From: Paraburkholderia antibiotica
Lineage (GTDB): Bacteria > Pseudomonadota > Gammaproteobacteria > Burkholderiales > Burkholderiaceae
Length of the DNA stretch: 64,000 nucleotides
Reading direction: 5' to 3'
Assembly (NCBI RefSeq): GCF_012927125.1
Contig: NZ_JABBFZ010000009.1
Span: 62,001 to 126,000, forward strand
In this document: positions 26,001-34,103 of the stretch, one piece after another
Layout: the number at the start of each line of letters is the position of its first letter
Position numbering within the stretch: the stretch's first letter is position 1
Program-made: the position numbers and the translations under genes
The notes under the pieces: model-generated
Database searches by the model: none
Seen by the model: the letters and a program-made list of their open reading frames with translations, nothing else
What the model was told of the DNA's origin: nothing

Positions 26001-26034
26001 AAAGCCGCTCAGTTTTTAACTGAGCGGCTTTTCT
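26001..26034. terminator. Rho-independent terminator, probably bidirectional
   Basis: The stem AAAGCCGCTCAG pairs with CTGAGCGGCTTT around a seven-base loop, with TTTTC after and As before. It ends the transporter operon and may serve the convergent small gene at 26051. Confidence 0.93.
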
Positions 26035-26050
26035 ATTTCCGGAAGCACGC

Positions 26051-26323
26051 CTAGCTTTTTTCAGCCTGCTTTTTAAGCCACTTTTGCGCTCGCTGTCTCC
26101 CCGCAACAAACGGTTGTCCCTTACACGTTGGACAGCGCGCAACACTTCTTTCTTTCAAGCCGCTCACTCCCAGCCAACATCCCGCTACCACCGCGTGTCG
26201 CGCCCGATGGCACGCTCGATGCATTATCCCCGCGCAAGTCGGGCAGTTCCCAACATCGAGCGGATCGAGGCGAGGTGAGTCATGTCGAGCGAACACAGTC
26301 AACGTTGGCCAGCGAGCGGGCAT
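26051..26323 (-). CDS. Possible small zinc-ribbon-like protein
   Basis: The frame has two CPTC motifs (CPTCAG and RCPTCKG) about 38 residues apart, then a basic C-terminus (RQRAQKWLKKQAEKS). Paired CxxC motifs suggest a zinc ribbon. The start is uncertain: an ATG at 26323 would overlap the divergent TPR gene by 42 bases, and a later ATG at the MHRACHR segment would leave only the second CPTC. There is no strong ribosome site. The C-terminal 30 residues look convincingly protein-like, so a real small gene is plausible. Confidence 0.4.
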   Translation of the reverse strand: MPARWPTLTVFARHDSPRLDPLDVGNCPTCAGIMHRACHRARHAVVAGCWLGVSGLKERSVARCPTCKGQPFVAGRQRAQKWLKKQAEKS

Positions 26324-27724
26324 GGTAGCCCGTCTCGACGCAGTCACTTGCGCGAATTCCTTCAGCGTGGATTGCGCGCCATCGGCTTCGTCGGCCGCGG
26401 ACCCAAGCAACTGTGGCCGTACGTGTTGCCGTGGATGGTCGGAATACTCGCGATCGGTTTGTTCTGCCTCGTCGTGCGCGACGTATTCACCCGCCAGTTA
26501 CGGGTACCGCCGGTCGAAGCGCCGCAAACGCTGAGCGAACGCGGCTATACCTCCAGCTTCATCGCCGAGCGGATCATGTCGACGATGAAGGAAATCGGAC
26601 AGGATGCCGAATCGATTCCTCACGATACGGTCACCGACAACGACGCGCAACCGGATATCCAGATTCCGGGGCAGGAGATGTCGTACGCGTCGACCGTGCG
26701 GTTCATCAAAAGCGTGATGCATCGCACCGACGTGATCGTGCACGTCGGCATCACGAAGACCAACGACGGACTGGACTCGTACGTCGCGCACGTGCAGATA
26801 GAAGGCGGCCCGTTCGACAGCCACCAAAGCACCGTATCGTTCGAAGGACGTGACCTCGAAGACTTCGTGCACGCAATAGCGGTCAAGGCAATGCGACTCG
26901 CCGAGCCGAACATCCTCGCGAGTCACCTGTTCACGCAAGTTCGAAAGTCCCGATGCTCGTTCGAACAGTGCGACTATCGCGAGATCTTCGGCATCTATGA
27001 AGATGTGCTCAAACTGCCTGCATCCGAGCAAGGCGAATGGGCGATCGCGGGCAAAGCATGGCTGTTCATCAATCAGAAACTGTGGAAAGATGCCGAGCGG
27101 CAGATTCGTGACGCGCTGGACGTGTACACGGATTCGGCAGTGCTGCGCGCAAGCCTCGGCATCGTGCTCGAACAGCAGAACCACATCGACGCCGCGCTCG
27201 CGGTATTGCGTGAAGGCGCCAGGGAAAAGTCGCACACCGCCGAAAACCTGCGACTGCTTGGCGACGTGTTGCTGCACGCGCATCGATACGGAGAAGCGAT
27301 CGAAGCGTTCCGGCGCGCCGCGGAGAAATCCGAATCCGTCGACACGCTGCACGACTGGGGTGAAGCGCTTGCCAGCATCGGCCACTACGACGAAGCGATC
27401 AAGCATCTGTCGGCCGCCGTCAAGCTGCGCCCCGATCATGCGCCGTCGTATGTCGAATGGGGCCGCGCGCTCGAACATAAAGGCGATTTACACGCCGCCT
27501 CACTGAAATATGCACAGGCATTGCAGCTCGACCCCAGCACGCTGTCGGCACGCGAAAACGAACTGGCGCACTTCGCCAATGCGGTTCAGGACGCAGGCGA
27601 CACGCCTACACCGAGGCCCGGCGATCAAGCCAGACCCGTTCCGAATCCATCGGCGGCATCTCCGCTGCGGGCATCGCTCGATGCAACGCACGACGCCGGA
27701 GGAAGTGCGATGCACGCGCTCTGA
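26282..27724 (+). CDS. Membrane-anchored TPR protein
   Basis: The 480-residue protein has a basic N-terminus, one membrane helix near residues 43-64 (LWPYVLPWMVGILAIGLFCLVV), and an uncharacterised domain to about residue 215. At least five tetratricopeptide-like repeats follow (about 230-430, for example DAALAVLREGAREKSHTAENLRL, EAIEAFRRAAEKSES, EAIKHLSAAVKLRPDHAP). TPRs mediate protein contacts, so this is probably an envelope scaffold. The ribosome site gaggtgagt precedes the ATG. A muramidase/holin-like pair follows 54 bases downstream, suggesting a shared role, though no function is established. Confidence 0.8.
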   Translation: MSSEHSQRWPASGHGSPSRRSHLREFLQRGLRAIGFVGRGPKQLWPYVLPWMVGILAIGLFCLVVRDVFTRQLRVPPVEAPQTLSERGYTSSFIAERIMSTMKEIGQDAESIPHDTVTDNDAQPDIQIPGQEMSYASTVRFIKSVMHRTDVIVHVGITKTNDGLDSYVAHVQIEGGPFDSHQSTVSFEGRDLEDFVHAIAVKAMRLAEPNILASHLFTQVRKSRCSFEQCDYREIFGIYEDVLKLPASEQGEWAIAGKAWLFINQKLWKDAERQIRDALDVYTDSAVLRASLGIVLEQQNHIDAALAVLREGAREKSHTAENLRLLGDVLLHAHRYGEAIEAFRRAAEKSESVDTLHDWGEALASIGHYDEAIKHLSAAVKLRPDHAPSYVEWGRALEHKGDLHAASLKYAQALQLDPSTLSARENELAHFANAVQDAGDTPTPRPGDQARPVPNPSAASPLRASLDATHDAGGSAMHAL

Positions 27725-27778
27725 GCCGAATGCATTCGCGATTTGAGTCGTGCACACAGCCGAAGAGGAGACAGTTCG

Positions 27779-28261
27779 ATGGACAGCTTCGAAGACGCAT
27801 TCAAAGCCCTGATCGGAAATGAAGGCGGTTACAGCTTCAATCCCGCCGATCCCGGCGGCGAAACGATGTGGGGTGTGACCGCGCGCGTCGCGCGCAACGA
27901 GGGTTATAGCGGCCCGATGAAAGATCTGCCGCTCGACACCGCGCATCAGATCGCCAAACGCAGGTACTGGGATCCGCTGCATCTCGACGAACTCGATCCG
28001 CGCGTGGCCTTCCAGATTTTCGACGCGAACTACAACGGCGGCCTCGTCGTGCTGTGGATGCAGAAGGCGTCCGGCGCGAAGGAAGACGGCAAGTTCGGCC
28101 CGGATACGCTGAACGCGGTCAAGAGCGTGGACCCGATGAAGTTCGTGATGCGCTTCGCCGCGTATCGTCTGCGCTATCTGCGCAACCTGCATGCATGGCC
28201 GAGTTTCAGCCGCGGCTGGACCGAACGGATGGCATCCAATCTTCTTCTGGGAGCGGCATGA
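27779..28261 (+). CDS. Glycoside hydrolase 108 family muramidase
   Basis: The 160-residue protein begins MDSFEDAFKALIGNEGGYSF. The EGGY motif (catalytic Glu at E15), the NPADPGGETMWGVTARVA stretch and the C-terminal peptidoglycan-binding-like region (DGKFGPDTLNAVKS) match GH108 N-acetylmuramidases such as ZliS and TtsA. It has no signal peptide, so it needs another route across the membrane. The holin-like gene overlaps it (ATGA), and such enzyme/holin pairs act in phage lysis or in holin-dependent toxin release. The ATG at 27779 is chosen for its gaggagac site; an upstream in-frame ATG exists. Confidence 0.9.
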   Translation: MDSFEDAFKALIGNEGGYSFNPADPGGETMWGVTARVARNEGYSGPMKDLPLDTAHQIAKRRYWDPLHLDELDPRVAFQIFDANYNGGLVVLWMQKASGAKEDGKFGPDTLNAVKSVDPMKFVMRFAAYRLRYLRNLHAWPSFSRGWTERMASNLLLGAA

Positions 28262-28953
28262 TGGACTGGTCTAAAGTAGCGACGAACATCGGTAGCACCG
28301 CCCCGCTTCTCGCCGAGCTCGTGGGTGGTCCGGTCGGCCTTGGCGTGACAGCAGCAGCCGCGATCATCTCGCACACGCTCGGCACGCCTAGCGATCCTGC
28401 CTTCGTGGAACCGGCGTTGAACGACCCCGGCGCGCTCGAAAAGATCCGCCAGGCGGAAAGCGCCAACTCGCTACAGTTGCAGCAGTTGATGGTGAGCGCC
28501 GCGCAATCGAGCCTCGCGCACGACAGCGACATGGCTCGCATCGCCGCCGGCGATCGCGCCAACGCACGCGCGATGGGCGTCACCAATCGCGACTGGGTGC
28601 CGAAAGTACTCGCGATGGCGGTAACCACCGGCTTCTTCGGCATTCTGCTGCTGATGGCATTTCAGTCCTTGCCGCCCGCCAACAAGGATCTCGTCAACGT
28701 GGTGGTCGGTGCGTTGGGGACCGCGTGGATCAGCATCATCAGCTACTACTTCGGCACGTCGGTCGGCTCGATGCGCAAGACCGAGTTGCTCGCCCAGCCG
28801 AGTGTGCCGATCACCACGAATAGCGCGCTGACGCTGCGCGAGCCGGCACCGCCATCGGGGCCGCCCGCATCCGGGGCGCCGGCTGCGTCATCGGGCGATA
28901 CGTTTCAGTCGTTCGCACCGGGCGCGCAGGGTCCGATCTTTTCGGGCAGTTGA
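28258..28953 (+). CDS. Holin-like membrane protein
   Basis: Starting with the ATG that overlaps the muramidase stop (ATGA at 28258-28261), the 231-residue product has an N-terminal hydrophobic stretch (VGLGVTAAAAIISHTLG). A central polar helix rich in Gln, Ser and Ala follows, then two membrane helices (VLAMAVTTGFFGILLLMAF and LVNVVVGALGTAWISIISYYFG) and a Pro/Ala/Ser-rich cytoplasmic tail. It resembles phage holin-family proteins (3TM-type). Its partner muramidase lacks a signal peptide, so it likely forms the export lesion. The family match is by layout rather than strong motifs. Confidence 0.72.
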   Translation: MMDWSKVATNIGSTAPLLAELVGGPVGLGVTAAAAIISHTLGTPSDPAFVEPALNDPGALEKIRQAESANSLQLQQLMVSAAQSSLAHDSDMARIAAGDRANARAMGVTNRDWVPKVLAMAVTTGFFGILLLMAFQSLPPANKDLVNVVVGALGTAWISIISYYFGTSVGSMRKTELLAQPSVPITTNSALTLREPAPPSGPPASGAPAASSGDTFQSFAPGAQGPIFSGS

Positions 28954-28960
28954 GCGAATG

Positions 28961-29028
28961 CTTCGTTAAGCGAAACAGGCACGCGACGCCATACCTCGGT
29001 GTCGCGTGCCGTTTCGCTTCTTACGAAG
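28961..29028. terminator. Very long imperfect hairpin
   Basis: The arms begin CTTCGT and AAGCGAAAC on the left and return as GTTTCGCTT then ACGAAG on the right. An inner GC-rich arm (GGCACGCGAC with GTCGCGTGCC) surrounds a loop of about a dozen bases, giving a stem of roughly 25-30 paired bases with small bulges. It lies just after the holin-like gene and before the phosphoesterase gene. No T run is present, so it may be a transcript-end or processing structure. Confidence 0.65.
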
Positions 29029-29122
29029 ACTCTTTCGCGAGCCCGCCTTTTGCACTAAGTTGGCAACGCCGTGTCCAGTAGCAGTAGACCTACGGAATCC
29101 ATCCACTAGCGGAGCGACGAAG

Positions 29123-30670
29123 ATGAGCGACGTCGAGCAGAACACGCAAGAAGATCCAATCAAACACGTCGTACTGCTGCTGATGGAAAATCACTCGTTC
29201 GACCAGATGCTCGGCTGCCTCGACGTCGTGCATAAGGATCTGGACGGCGTGCGCAACGCGGCCGGCAAATCGAACACCGATGGCCAAGGCCACACATTCT
29301 CCCCGCGCGAAACGCGCGAGCGGCAAATGAAGCACGATCCCAATCACGAGCACAAGGCCGTGATGGCGCAGATTGCCGACAACAATAGCGGCTTCGTGCG
29401 CTCGTTCGTCAACGACTATCCGCACAGCAGCATCGCCGCGCGGCAGGACGTGATGGGCTATTACCCCTACGGCTTTCTTCCGGCATTGCATACGCTGGGC
29501 GCGCAATTCACCGTCTGCGACCAGTGGTTCTCGTCGTTGCCGGGACCGACCTGGCCGAACCGCTTTTTCGCGCTGACGGGGACGTCGAAAGGCCAGGTGG
29601 ACATGCCGTCCGGACTCGATGCGCTCAGTCCGCACTGGTACACCGAACAGGACCAGGACACGATTTTCGACCGGTTGAATAATGCGCGGGAAAAGAAAAC
29701 CTGGAAGGTCTATTTCTACGACTTCCCCGCGTCGCTGCTATTGAAGAACCAGCGTCGCGCGGAGAATCTCGCGAACTATCATCTATTCGACACGTTCTTT
29801 CGGGACGCTGCGGGCTCCGCTGCTGAATTCCCGAACTTCGTGCTGATCGAGCCGAAGTACTTCGGCGAAGCGCAGAACGACGATCATCCGCCGCACAACA
29901 TCATGAAGGCAGAAAAGCTGATTGCGGACACCTACAATGCGCTGCGCTCGAATCAGGCGCTGTGGGAAAGCACATTATTAGTGATCCTTTACGATGAACA
30001 CGGCGGCTTCTACGATCATGTGTCGCCACCGGCGAACGCGGACGCACCGGACGACCACACCACGAGCTTCGATTTCAAACGGCTCGGCGTGCGCGTGCCC
30101 GCGCTGCTGGTGTCGCCATGGTGCGAACCCGGCGTATGCAAGGAGCAATTCGATCATTGCAGCCTCTTGAAGTACCTGTGCGACAAGTGGCAACTCGGGC
30201 CGCTCGGCGCGCGCACCCAGGCCGCAACCGATATCCGTGTGGCGCTTCGGCACCGTGGCACCGCGCGTACCGACACACCGGCATTTATCCGCGTGACGAA
30301 TCAGTCGCTGATTGCCGAGCACACCGAGCTGGAGCGCAAATCATCGAACGGCAATCAGTACGGCCTCCATCATTTCGCCGATCATCTGCACGCCGAACTG
30401 GACCAGCTTGCCGCGAAAGCCGTCGATGCCGCCACGCAACTCGCGCGCACCAGCAATGCGTGGGTGCGCTTCAAGAGCGCGCTGGGTTCGCAGGTGATGC
30501 GCTTTGGCCAGTGGCTCAGTCAGGACTTCTACGACGCGAAGGATCAGCGCGATGGGCGGACGGCTCAGGCGTTCACGCGCCTCAGGCAATCGGTCGATCC
30601 GACCTCGGAGCCGGTCGGCAACGATGCCAACGCAACGATCTCCGGCGCCCATCCGCCTTCACCGGATTAA
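29123..30670 (+). CDS. Phosphoesterase (phospholipase C / acid phosphatase family)
   Basis: From the ATG at 29123 (cggagcgacgaag site) this encodes 515 residues. It has the family-defining start IKHVVLLLMENHSFDQMLG, the DQWFSSLPGPTWPNRFFALTGTS region, and LVILYDEHGGFYDHVSPP, as in the phosphoesterase family that includes PlcC, PlcN and AcpA. The C-terminal 120 residues form an uncharacterised alpha-rich extension. No signal peptide is seen at this start, and an upstream frame start at 29006 is not secretion-like either, so its location is uncertain. It probably hydrolyses phosphate esters; the substrate is unknown. Confidence 0.86.
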   Translation: MSDVEQNTQEDPIKHVVLLLMENHSFDQMLGCLDVVHKDLDGVRNAAGKSNTDGQGHTFSPRETRERQMKHDPNHEHKAVMAQIADNNSGFVRSFVNDYPHSSIAARQDVMGYYPYGFLPALHTLGAQFTVCDQWFSSLPGPTWPNRFFALTGTSKGQVDMPSGLDALSPHWYTEQDQDTIFDRLNNAREKKTWKVYFYDFPASLLLKNQRRAENLANYHLFDTFFRDAAGSAAEFPNFVLIEPKYFGEAQNDDHPPHNIMKAEKLIADTYNALRSNQALWESTLLVILYDEHGGFYDHVSPPANADAPDDHTTSFDFKRLGVRVPALLVSPWCEPGVCKEQFDHCSLLKYLCDKWQLGPLGARTQAATDIRVALRHRGTARTDTPAFIRVTNQSLIAEHTELERKSSNGNQYGLHHFADHLHAELDQLAAKAVDAATQLARTSNAWVRFKSALGSQVMRFGQWLSQDFYDAKDQRDGRTAQAFTRLRQSVDPTSEPVGNDANATISGAHPPSPD

Positions 30671-30924
30671 TCCCGCCGCCACTGTTCCGCGCTCCATCCA
30701 ATAAAAAGTACCAGATCACCTGAGCTACCGCGTACGGCCCCCTGACAGCCGCGTTTTAACTAGGCATTAACCCTTATAGTTCCCCGTCTTTATCTCAAAT
30801 TCAGCAACAAACATTACCCGAATAGATACTTACTCTATCCAGTTATCAAATTTACAATGCAATCACTGACTACGAACAAGCAAGTTCGCAGCAAGATAAA
30901 ACCCTAAAACTGGAGGTAAGTATC

Positions 30925-31242
30925 ATGAAATCGCTCATTCAAGCCGTTGTTATCGCCGCCGCTATCGCCGCTCCGGTCGCTTCGTTCGCACAAGCCAACC
31001 AGCCGGTGACCCGCGCTCAAGTGCGCGCTGAACTGGTTCAACTGGAAAAGGCCGGCTACCAGCCGGGCCACGCCGACCCGCACTACCCGGCTGACATCCA
31101 GGCTGCAGAAGCTCGCGTCAACGCGCAAAACGGCGTCGGCCAACCCGCAGCTAGCGGCTTCGGCGGTGTGAAGGCCGGTTCGTCGCAATCGAGCCACACC
31201 GTTGCAACGACTGACGCAAAGTCGGTCTACTTCGGTCAGTAA
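30925..31242 (+). CDS. DUF4148 small secreted protein
   Basis: This 105-residue protein has a clean signal peptide (MKSLIQAVVIAAAIAAPVASFA), then the DUF4148 pattern TRAQVRAELVQLEKAGYQPGHADPHYPADIQAAEARV. Such periplasmic proteins are numerous and specific to Burkholderiales, with no known role. The ggaggtaagtatc site is strong. The 254 bases upstream are AT-rich and probably hold the promoter. Confidence 0.93.
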   Translation: MKSLIQAVVIAAAIAAPVASFAQANQPVTRAQVRAELVQLEKAGYQPGHADPHYPADIQAAEARVNAQNGVGQPAASGFGGVKAGSSQSSHTVATTDAKSVYFGQ

Positions 31243-31281
31243 GCAGTAACAGGCAGCAAGCGGTTCGATAAGCACAGAGCA

Positions 31282-31306
31282 GTGTCGCCAGGCCGTCCGG
31301 CGACAC
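31282..31306. repeat. Hairpin after the DUF4148 gene
   Basis: An eight-base perfect stem (GTGTCGCC with GGCGACAC) with a nine-base loop, without a T run. It may mark the 3' end of the DUF4148 transcript. Confidence 0.55.
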
Positions 31307-31363
31307 GAACCGCAAGCGCTGCGTCAATAAGCGCGTCCGCGCGACGCGCACCCCGATTCAAAT

Positions 31364-31405
31364 GAACTGGCCCGCGGCCGGGTATCCCCGAACGCGGGCC
31401 AGTTC
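31364..31405. repeat. Thirteen-base perfect inverted repeat
   Basis: The arms GAACTGGCCCGCG and CGCGGGCCAGTTC match perfectly around a 16-base loop. The structure lies between the small secreted protein gene and the following terminator. It could be a repeat-type element or an RNA stem. Confidence 0.6.
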
Positions 31406-31444
31406 ACATCTGGTTACCTCCGTCATCGGGCTCCCGATGACTTC

Positions 31445-31474
31445 GCCCGGACCTTCGCGGTCTGGGCGCTTTTT
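31445..31474 (+). terminator. Rho-independent terminator candidate
   Basis: GCCCGGACC pairs with GGTCTGGGC (one G-T position) around a five-base loop, followed by GCTTTTT. It reads on the plus strand. Confidence 0.7.
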
Positions 31475-31528
31475 CGCGGCGCAATCCGTGCGCCACGGCG
31501 AATCCTGGGATGACGACTTGAAGGACGG

Positions 31529-31777
31529 TCAGTCGCGTGCGATCAGGTTACCGACCTGACCGCGTCCAGTCACGAGACAGCTCGACAGGAAGCTCTCGCT
31601 CTGAGCACTCGCTCCAGCGTCTCCAAAGCCCTTCTTCAATGCATTCGATTTGACGAGCGCCGCGCCCTGGTGACACGTAATCGTGCCGACCTCACCGGCC
31701 TGCGCCCGCATCATCGCCCGATCCGCCATCAGATAGCCAAGCAAAAGCACCAACGCAATGTAAAACGCTTGTCGCAT
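31529..31777 (-). CDS. Small membrane-anchored or secreted protein, unknown function
   Basis: This 82-residue frame starts at 31777 behind a near-ideal ribosome site (aaaggaggcgacct), which makes it a likely gene. A hydrophobic N-terminus (FYIALVLLLGYLMA) acts as signal or anchor. The remainder is polar, with two cysteines (one in ITCHQGAALV, one in FLSSCLVTG) that could form a disulfide. No family is recognised. Confidence 0.65.
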   Translation of the reverse strand: MRQAFYIALVLLLGYLMADRAMMRAQAGEVGTITCHQGAALVKSNALKKGFGDAGASAQSESFLSSCLVTGRGQVGNLIARD

Positions 31778-31964
31778 AGGTCGCCTCCTTTAGAAAGAGA
31801 CTAACGCGAAGCGCGAAGGCACGGGCCTGGGGCTTTCCCGATTCCCGGCTATTCAATGATCCAGATTAAATCGGCAGTACTCCGCGCGATTCGTAGTGCA
31901 TTGAAGTCATTCGGTTTTATTCACCGCGCAAAATCACGCGGCGCCAGGCAGTACGCGTTTACGC

Positions 31965-33020
31965 CTACAACCGTGCCTCAATCAGACGGAGCCTTTTTTC
32001 GATCGCATTGCGAACCAGCGCATTCGACGGCACCAACAGCAGCGACGACGCAATGATCCGATACACCGTATTGCGCGTCACTTTCGACACTTTCGCCGGA
32101 TCGAGCCACGCGTCGTTATCCGCGAGCAGCAACAAGGTTTCGAGCCCGATCAGAATCGGCCACAGACAGGCGAGCCGCAAGCGCACCGCACCGGCCGGAA
32201 TCGCGAGCGTATAGTCGAGCGCGGCCCGGAAGTGATCGAGCGTGTGGCGCAACAGCTTGACCAGCAACGGTCGCGCGCGCATCGAATTGGCCGGCTGCAA
32301 TAGATCCTGCGCGCTCAGGCCGTGCTGATCGAGCATGCTCTGCGGCAAATAGCAGCGGCCGATCCGCAAATCCTTGCCGCAATCGCGCAGCACGTTGGTC
32401 ATCTGCAGCGCCTTGCCGAATCGCACGCCACGCTGCGCCATCGTGTCGGGTTGCGCTTTCAGCGTGCCCAGCATGTGCGCGTAGGTCATCGTGGTCCAGA
32501 ATTCGCCGACGCAGCCCGCGACCAGATACGTATAGCGATCGAGCTCGTCGTATTCGCGCAGCGCCGCGAGTTGGCCGGAACGTTCGTCGGGAAACGTGCG
32601 CAGATCGAATTCCATGCCCTCGGTCAGCGTCGTGACGATCTCGCGCACCGCCTTGCGATCCGACTCGTCCAGTTGCGCGAGCACGTCGAGCGCGGGGCCC
32701 AGCGATTCGAGCAGCACCTTTTCATCCGATTGCACCTGCTGGCCCGCGACCTCGGCCGCGATACGCTGGAACGCCGCGCTGTCGCCGGCCGCGCCGCTCA
32801 CGCCGTTGATGCGGTCGCGCAGCGCGAGCAGCAACGCAAGACGCTGCTCGGGCGGAATCAACGAGGTATCGGCGATCGTGTCCGCGGCTCGCGCGAGCAG
32901 GTACGCGAGGCCGATCGGATCGCGCATGCCGACGGGCAGCACGCGCAGCGTGAGATAAAAGGAGCGTGAAACGCCTTTCAGGAGCGGACCGAGAAGAAAG
33001 GCCCGGGTCGGATTCGGCAT
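31965..33020 (-). CDS. Squalene/phytoene synthase-family enzyme
   Basis: The 351-residue protein (ATG at 33020; an in-frame TTG at 33050 is an alternative) has the family pattern SRSFYLTLRVLPVGMRDPIGLAYLLARAADTIADT. The second motif is NVLRDCGKDLRIGRCYLP, corresponding to the two Asp-rich metal-binding sites. The first motif reads DTIADT, weaker than the usual DTIEDD. A hydrophobic C-terminal segment (LRLACLWPILIGLETLLLLAD) suggests membrane contact. It probably condenses two prenyl diphosphates, making squalene or a similar C30 product. No hopanoid (hpn) or carotenoid partners are in the window. Confidence 0.85.
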   Translation of the reverse strand: MPNPTRAFLLGPLLKGVSRSFYLTLRVLPVGMRDPIGLAYLLARAADTIADTSLIPPEQRLALLLALRDRINGVSGAAGDSAAFQRIAAEVAGQQVQSDEKVLLESLGPALDVLAQLDESDRKAVREIVTTLTEGMEFDLRTFPDERSGQLAALREYDELDRYTYLVAGCVGEFWTTMTYAHMLGTLKAQPDTMAQRGVRFGKALQMTNVLRDCGKDLRIGRCYLPQSMLDQHGLSAQDLLQPANSMRARPLLVKLLRHTLDHFRAALDYTLAIPAGAVRLRLACLWPILIGLETLLLLADNDAWLDPAKVSKVTRNTVYRIIASSLLLVPSNALVRNAIEKRLRLIEARL

Positions 33021-33142
33021 GGGTTGGATCGGTTGCGAAGAGGCGGACAAACGGCCGCGGAAATCGGGAGCAGCCGAATTGTATACGCCGGCGCGCCCAT
33101 GCCGCGCCGCCGCCGTCAGCCGCTCCTTCGCGCAGCGGTAGC

Positions 33143-34024
33143 TCAGCGCGATTCGAGACCCAGCAAGCCCACCGCGTTCTGCTTGAGAATCAGCGGGTGC
33201 ACTTCTTCCCTGAAGCCGACTTCCTTGAAATCCGCGAGCCAGCGATCCGGCTGGATCAGCGGAAAGTCGGAGCCGAACAGCATCTTGCGCTTCAGCAGCG
33301 TATTCGCGTGGCGGATCAGCTCCGGCGAAAAATACTTCGGCGACCAGCCCGACAGATCGATATACACGTTCGGCTTATGCAACGCGATCGACAGCGCCTG
33401 CTCCTGCCACGGCCACGACGGATGCGCAATCACGACGTTCATGTCGGGGAAATCGGCGGCGACGTCGTCGAGATGGATCGGCTCCGAATACTTCAGCCGC
33501 AGCCCGCCGCCGGCACGCATGCCCGATCCCATGCCCGAATGGCCGCTATGAAACACGGCCGTCAGCCGATGCTCGGCGATCAACTCGTAGAGCGGATAGG
33601 CGAGCCTATCGTTAGCGAAAAACGCCTGCATGGTCGGATGAAACTTGAAGCCGCGCACGCCGTATTCCTCGATCAGCTTGCGCGCCTCGCGCACGCCCAT
33701 CTTGCCTTTGTGCGGATCGATGCTGGCGAACGCGATCATGATGTCGCTGTTCTTCTGCGCGAATTCGGCGATCTCTTCGTTGGGAATCCGCCGGCGGCCG
33801 AGGTTCGCTTCGCAGTCGACGGTGAACATCACGAAGCCAATATTGCGCTGGCGATAATGCTCGATCGTCTCGGGAATCGTCGGGCGACGGCCGAGTTTGA
33901 GCACGGTGCCGAAGTACTTGTCGGCGGCTTCGTCGAATTCCTTGCCGAACAGATCCGGCGGCTGGCAACACGAGACTTCCGCGTGGACGTGCGTGTCGAT
34001 CGCGACGAGTTGGTCGAGGTTCAT
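33143..34024 (-). CDS. Amidohydrolase_2 family protein (ACMSD-like)
   Basis: The 293-residue enzyme carries the metal-binding start IDTHVHAE, the VFHSGHSG and VIAHPSWPWQ histidine-bearing strands and a late LFGSDFPLIQPDRW, matching Amidohydrolase_2 proteins (decarboxylases or hydrolases of aromatic degradation products). It lies 79 bases after the feruloyl-CoA synthetase stop on the same strand, so it is probably part of the ferulate operon. The exact substrate is unclear; a step on an aromatic acid or lactone is likely. Confidence 0.8.
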   Translation of the reverse strand: MNLDQLVAIDTHVHAEVSCCQPPDLFGKEFDEAADKYFGTVLKLGRRPTIPETIEHYRQRNIGFVMFTVDCEANLGRRRIPNEEIAEFAQKNSDIMIAFASIDPHKGKMGVREARKLIEEYGVRGFKFHPTMQAFFANDRLAYPLYELIAEHRLTAVFHSGHSGMGSGMRAGGGLRLKYSEPIHLDDVAADFPDMNVVIAHPSWPWQEQALSIALHKPNVYIDLSGWSPKYFSPELIRHANTLLKRKMLFGSDFPLIQPDRWLADFKEVGFREEVHPLILKQNAVGLLGLESR

Positions 34025-34103
34025 TTAACGGCTCCTGTCAGCGCATCGCGCCCGATGCACGCGTGAAGTATCGCGTCACGCGCATCGGGCGCCTCAGATC
34101 ACA

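Noticed and set aside
26282..28953. Prophage lysis cassette
   Set aside because: The muramidase and holin-like genes lack any neighbouring phage structural, replication or integrase genes, and a TPR protein precedes them. A relic cannot be fully excluded.
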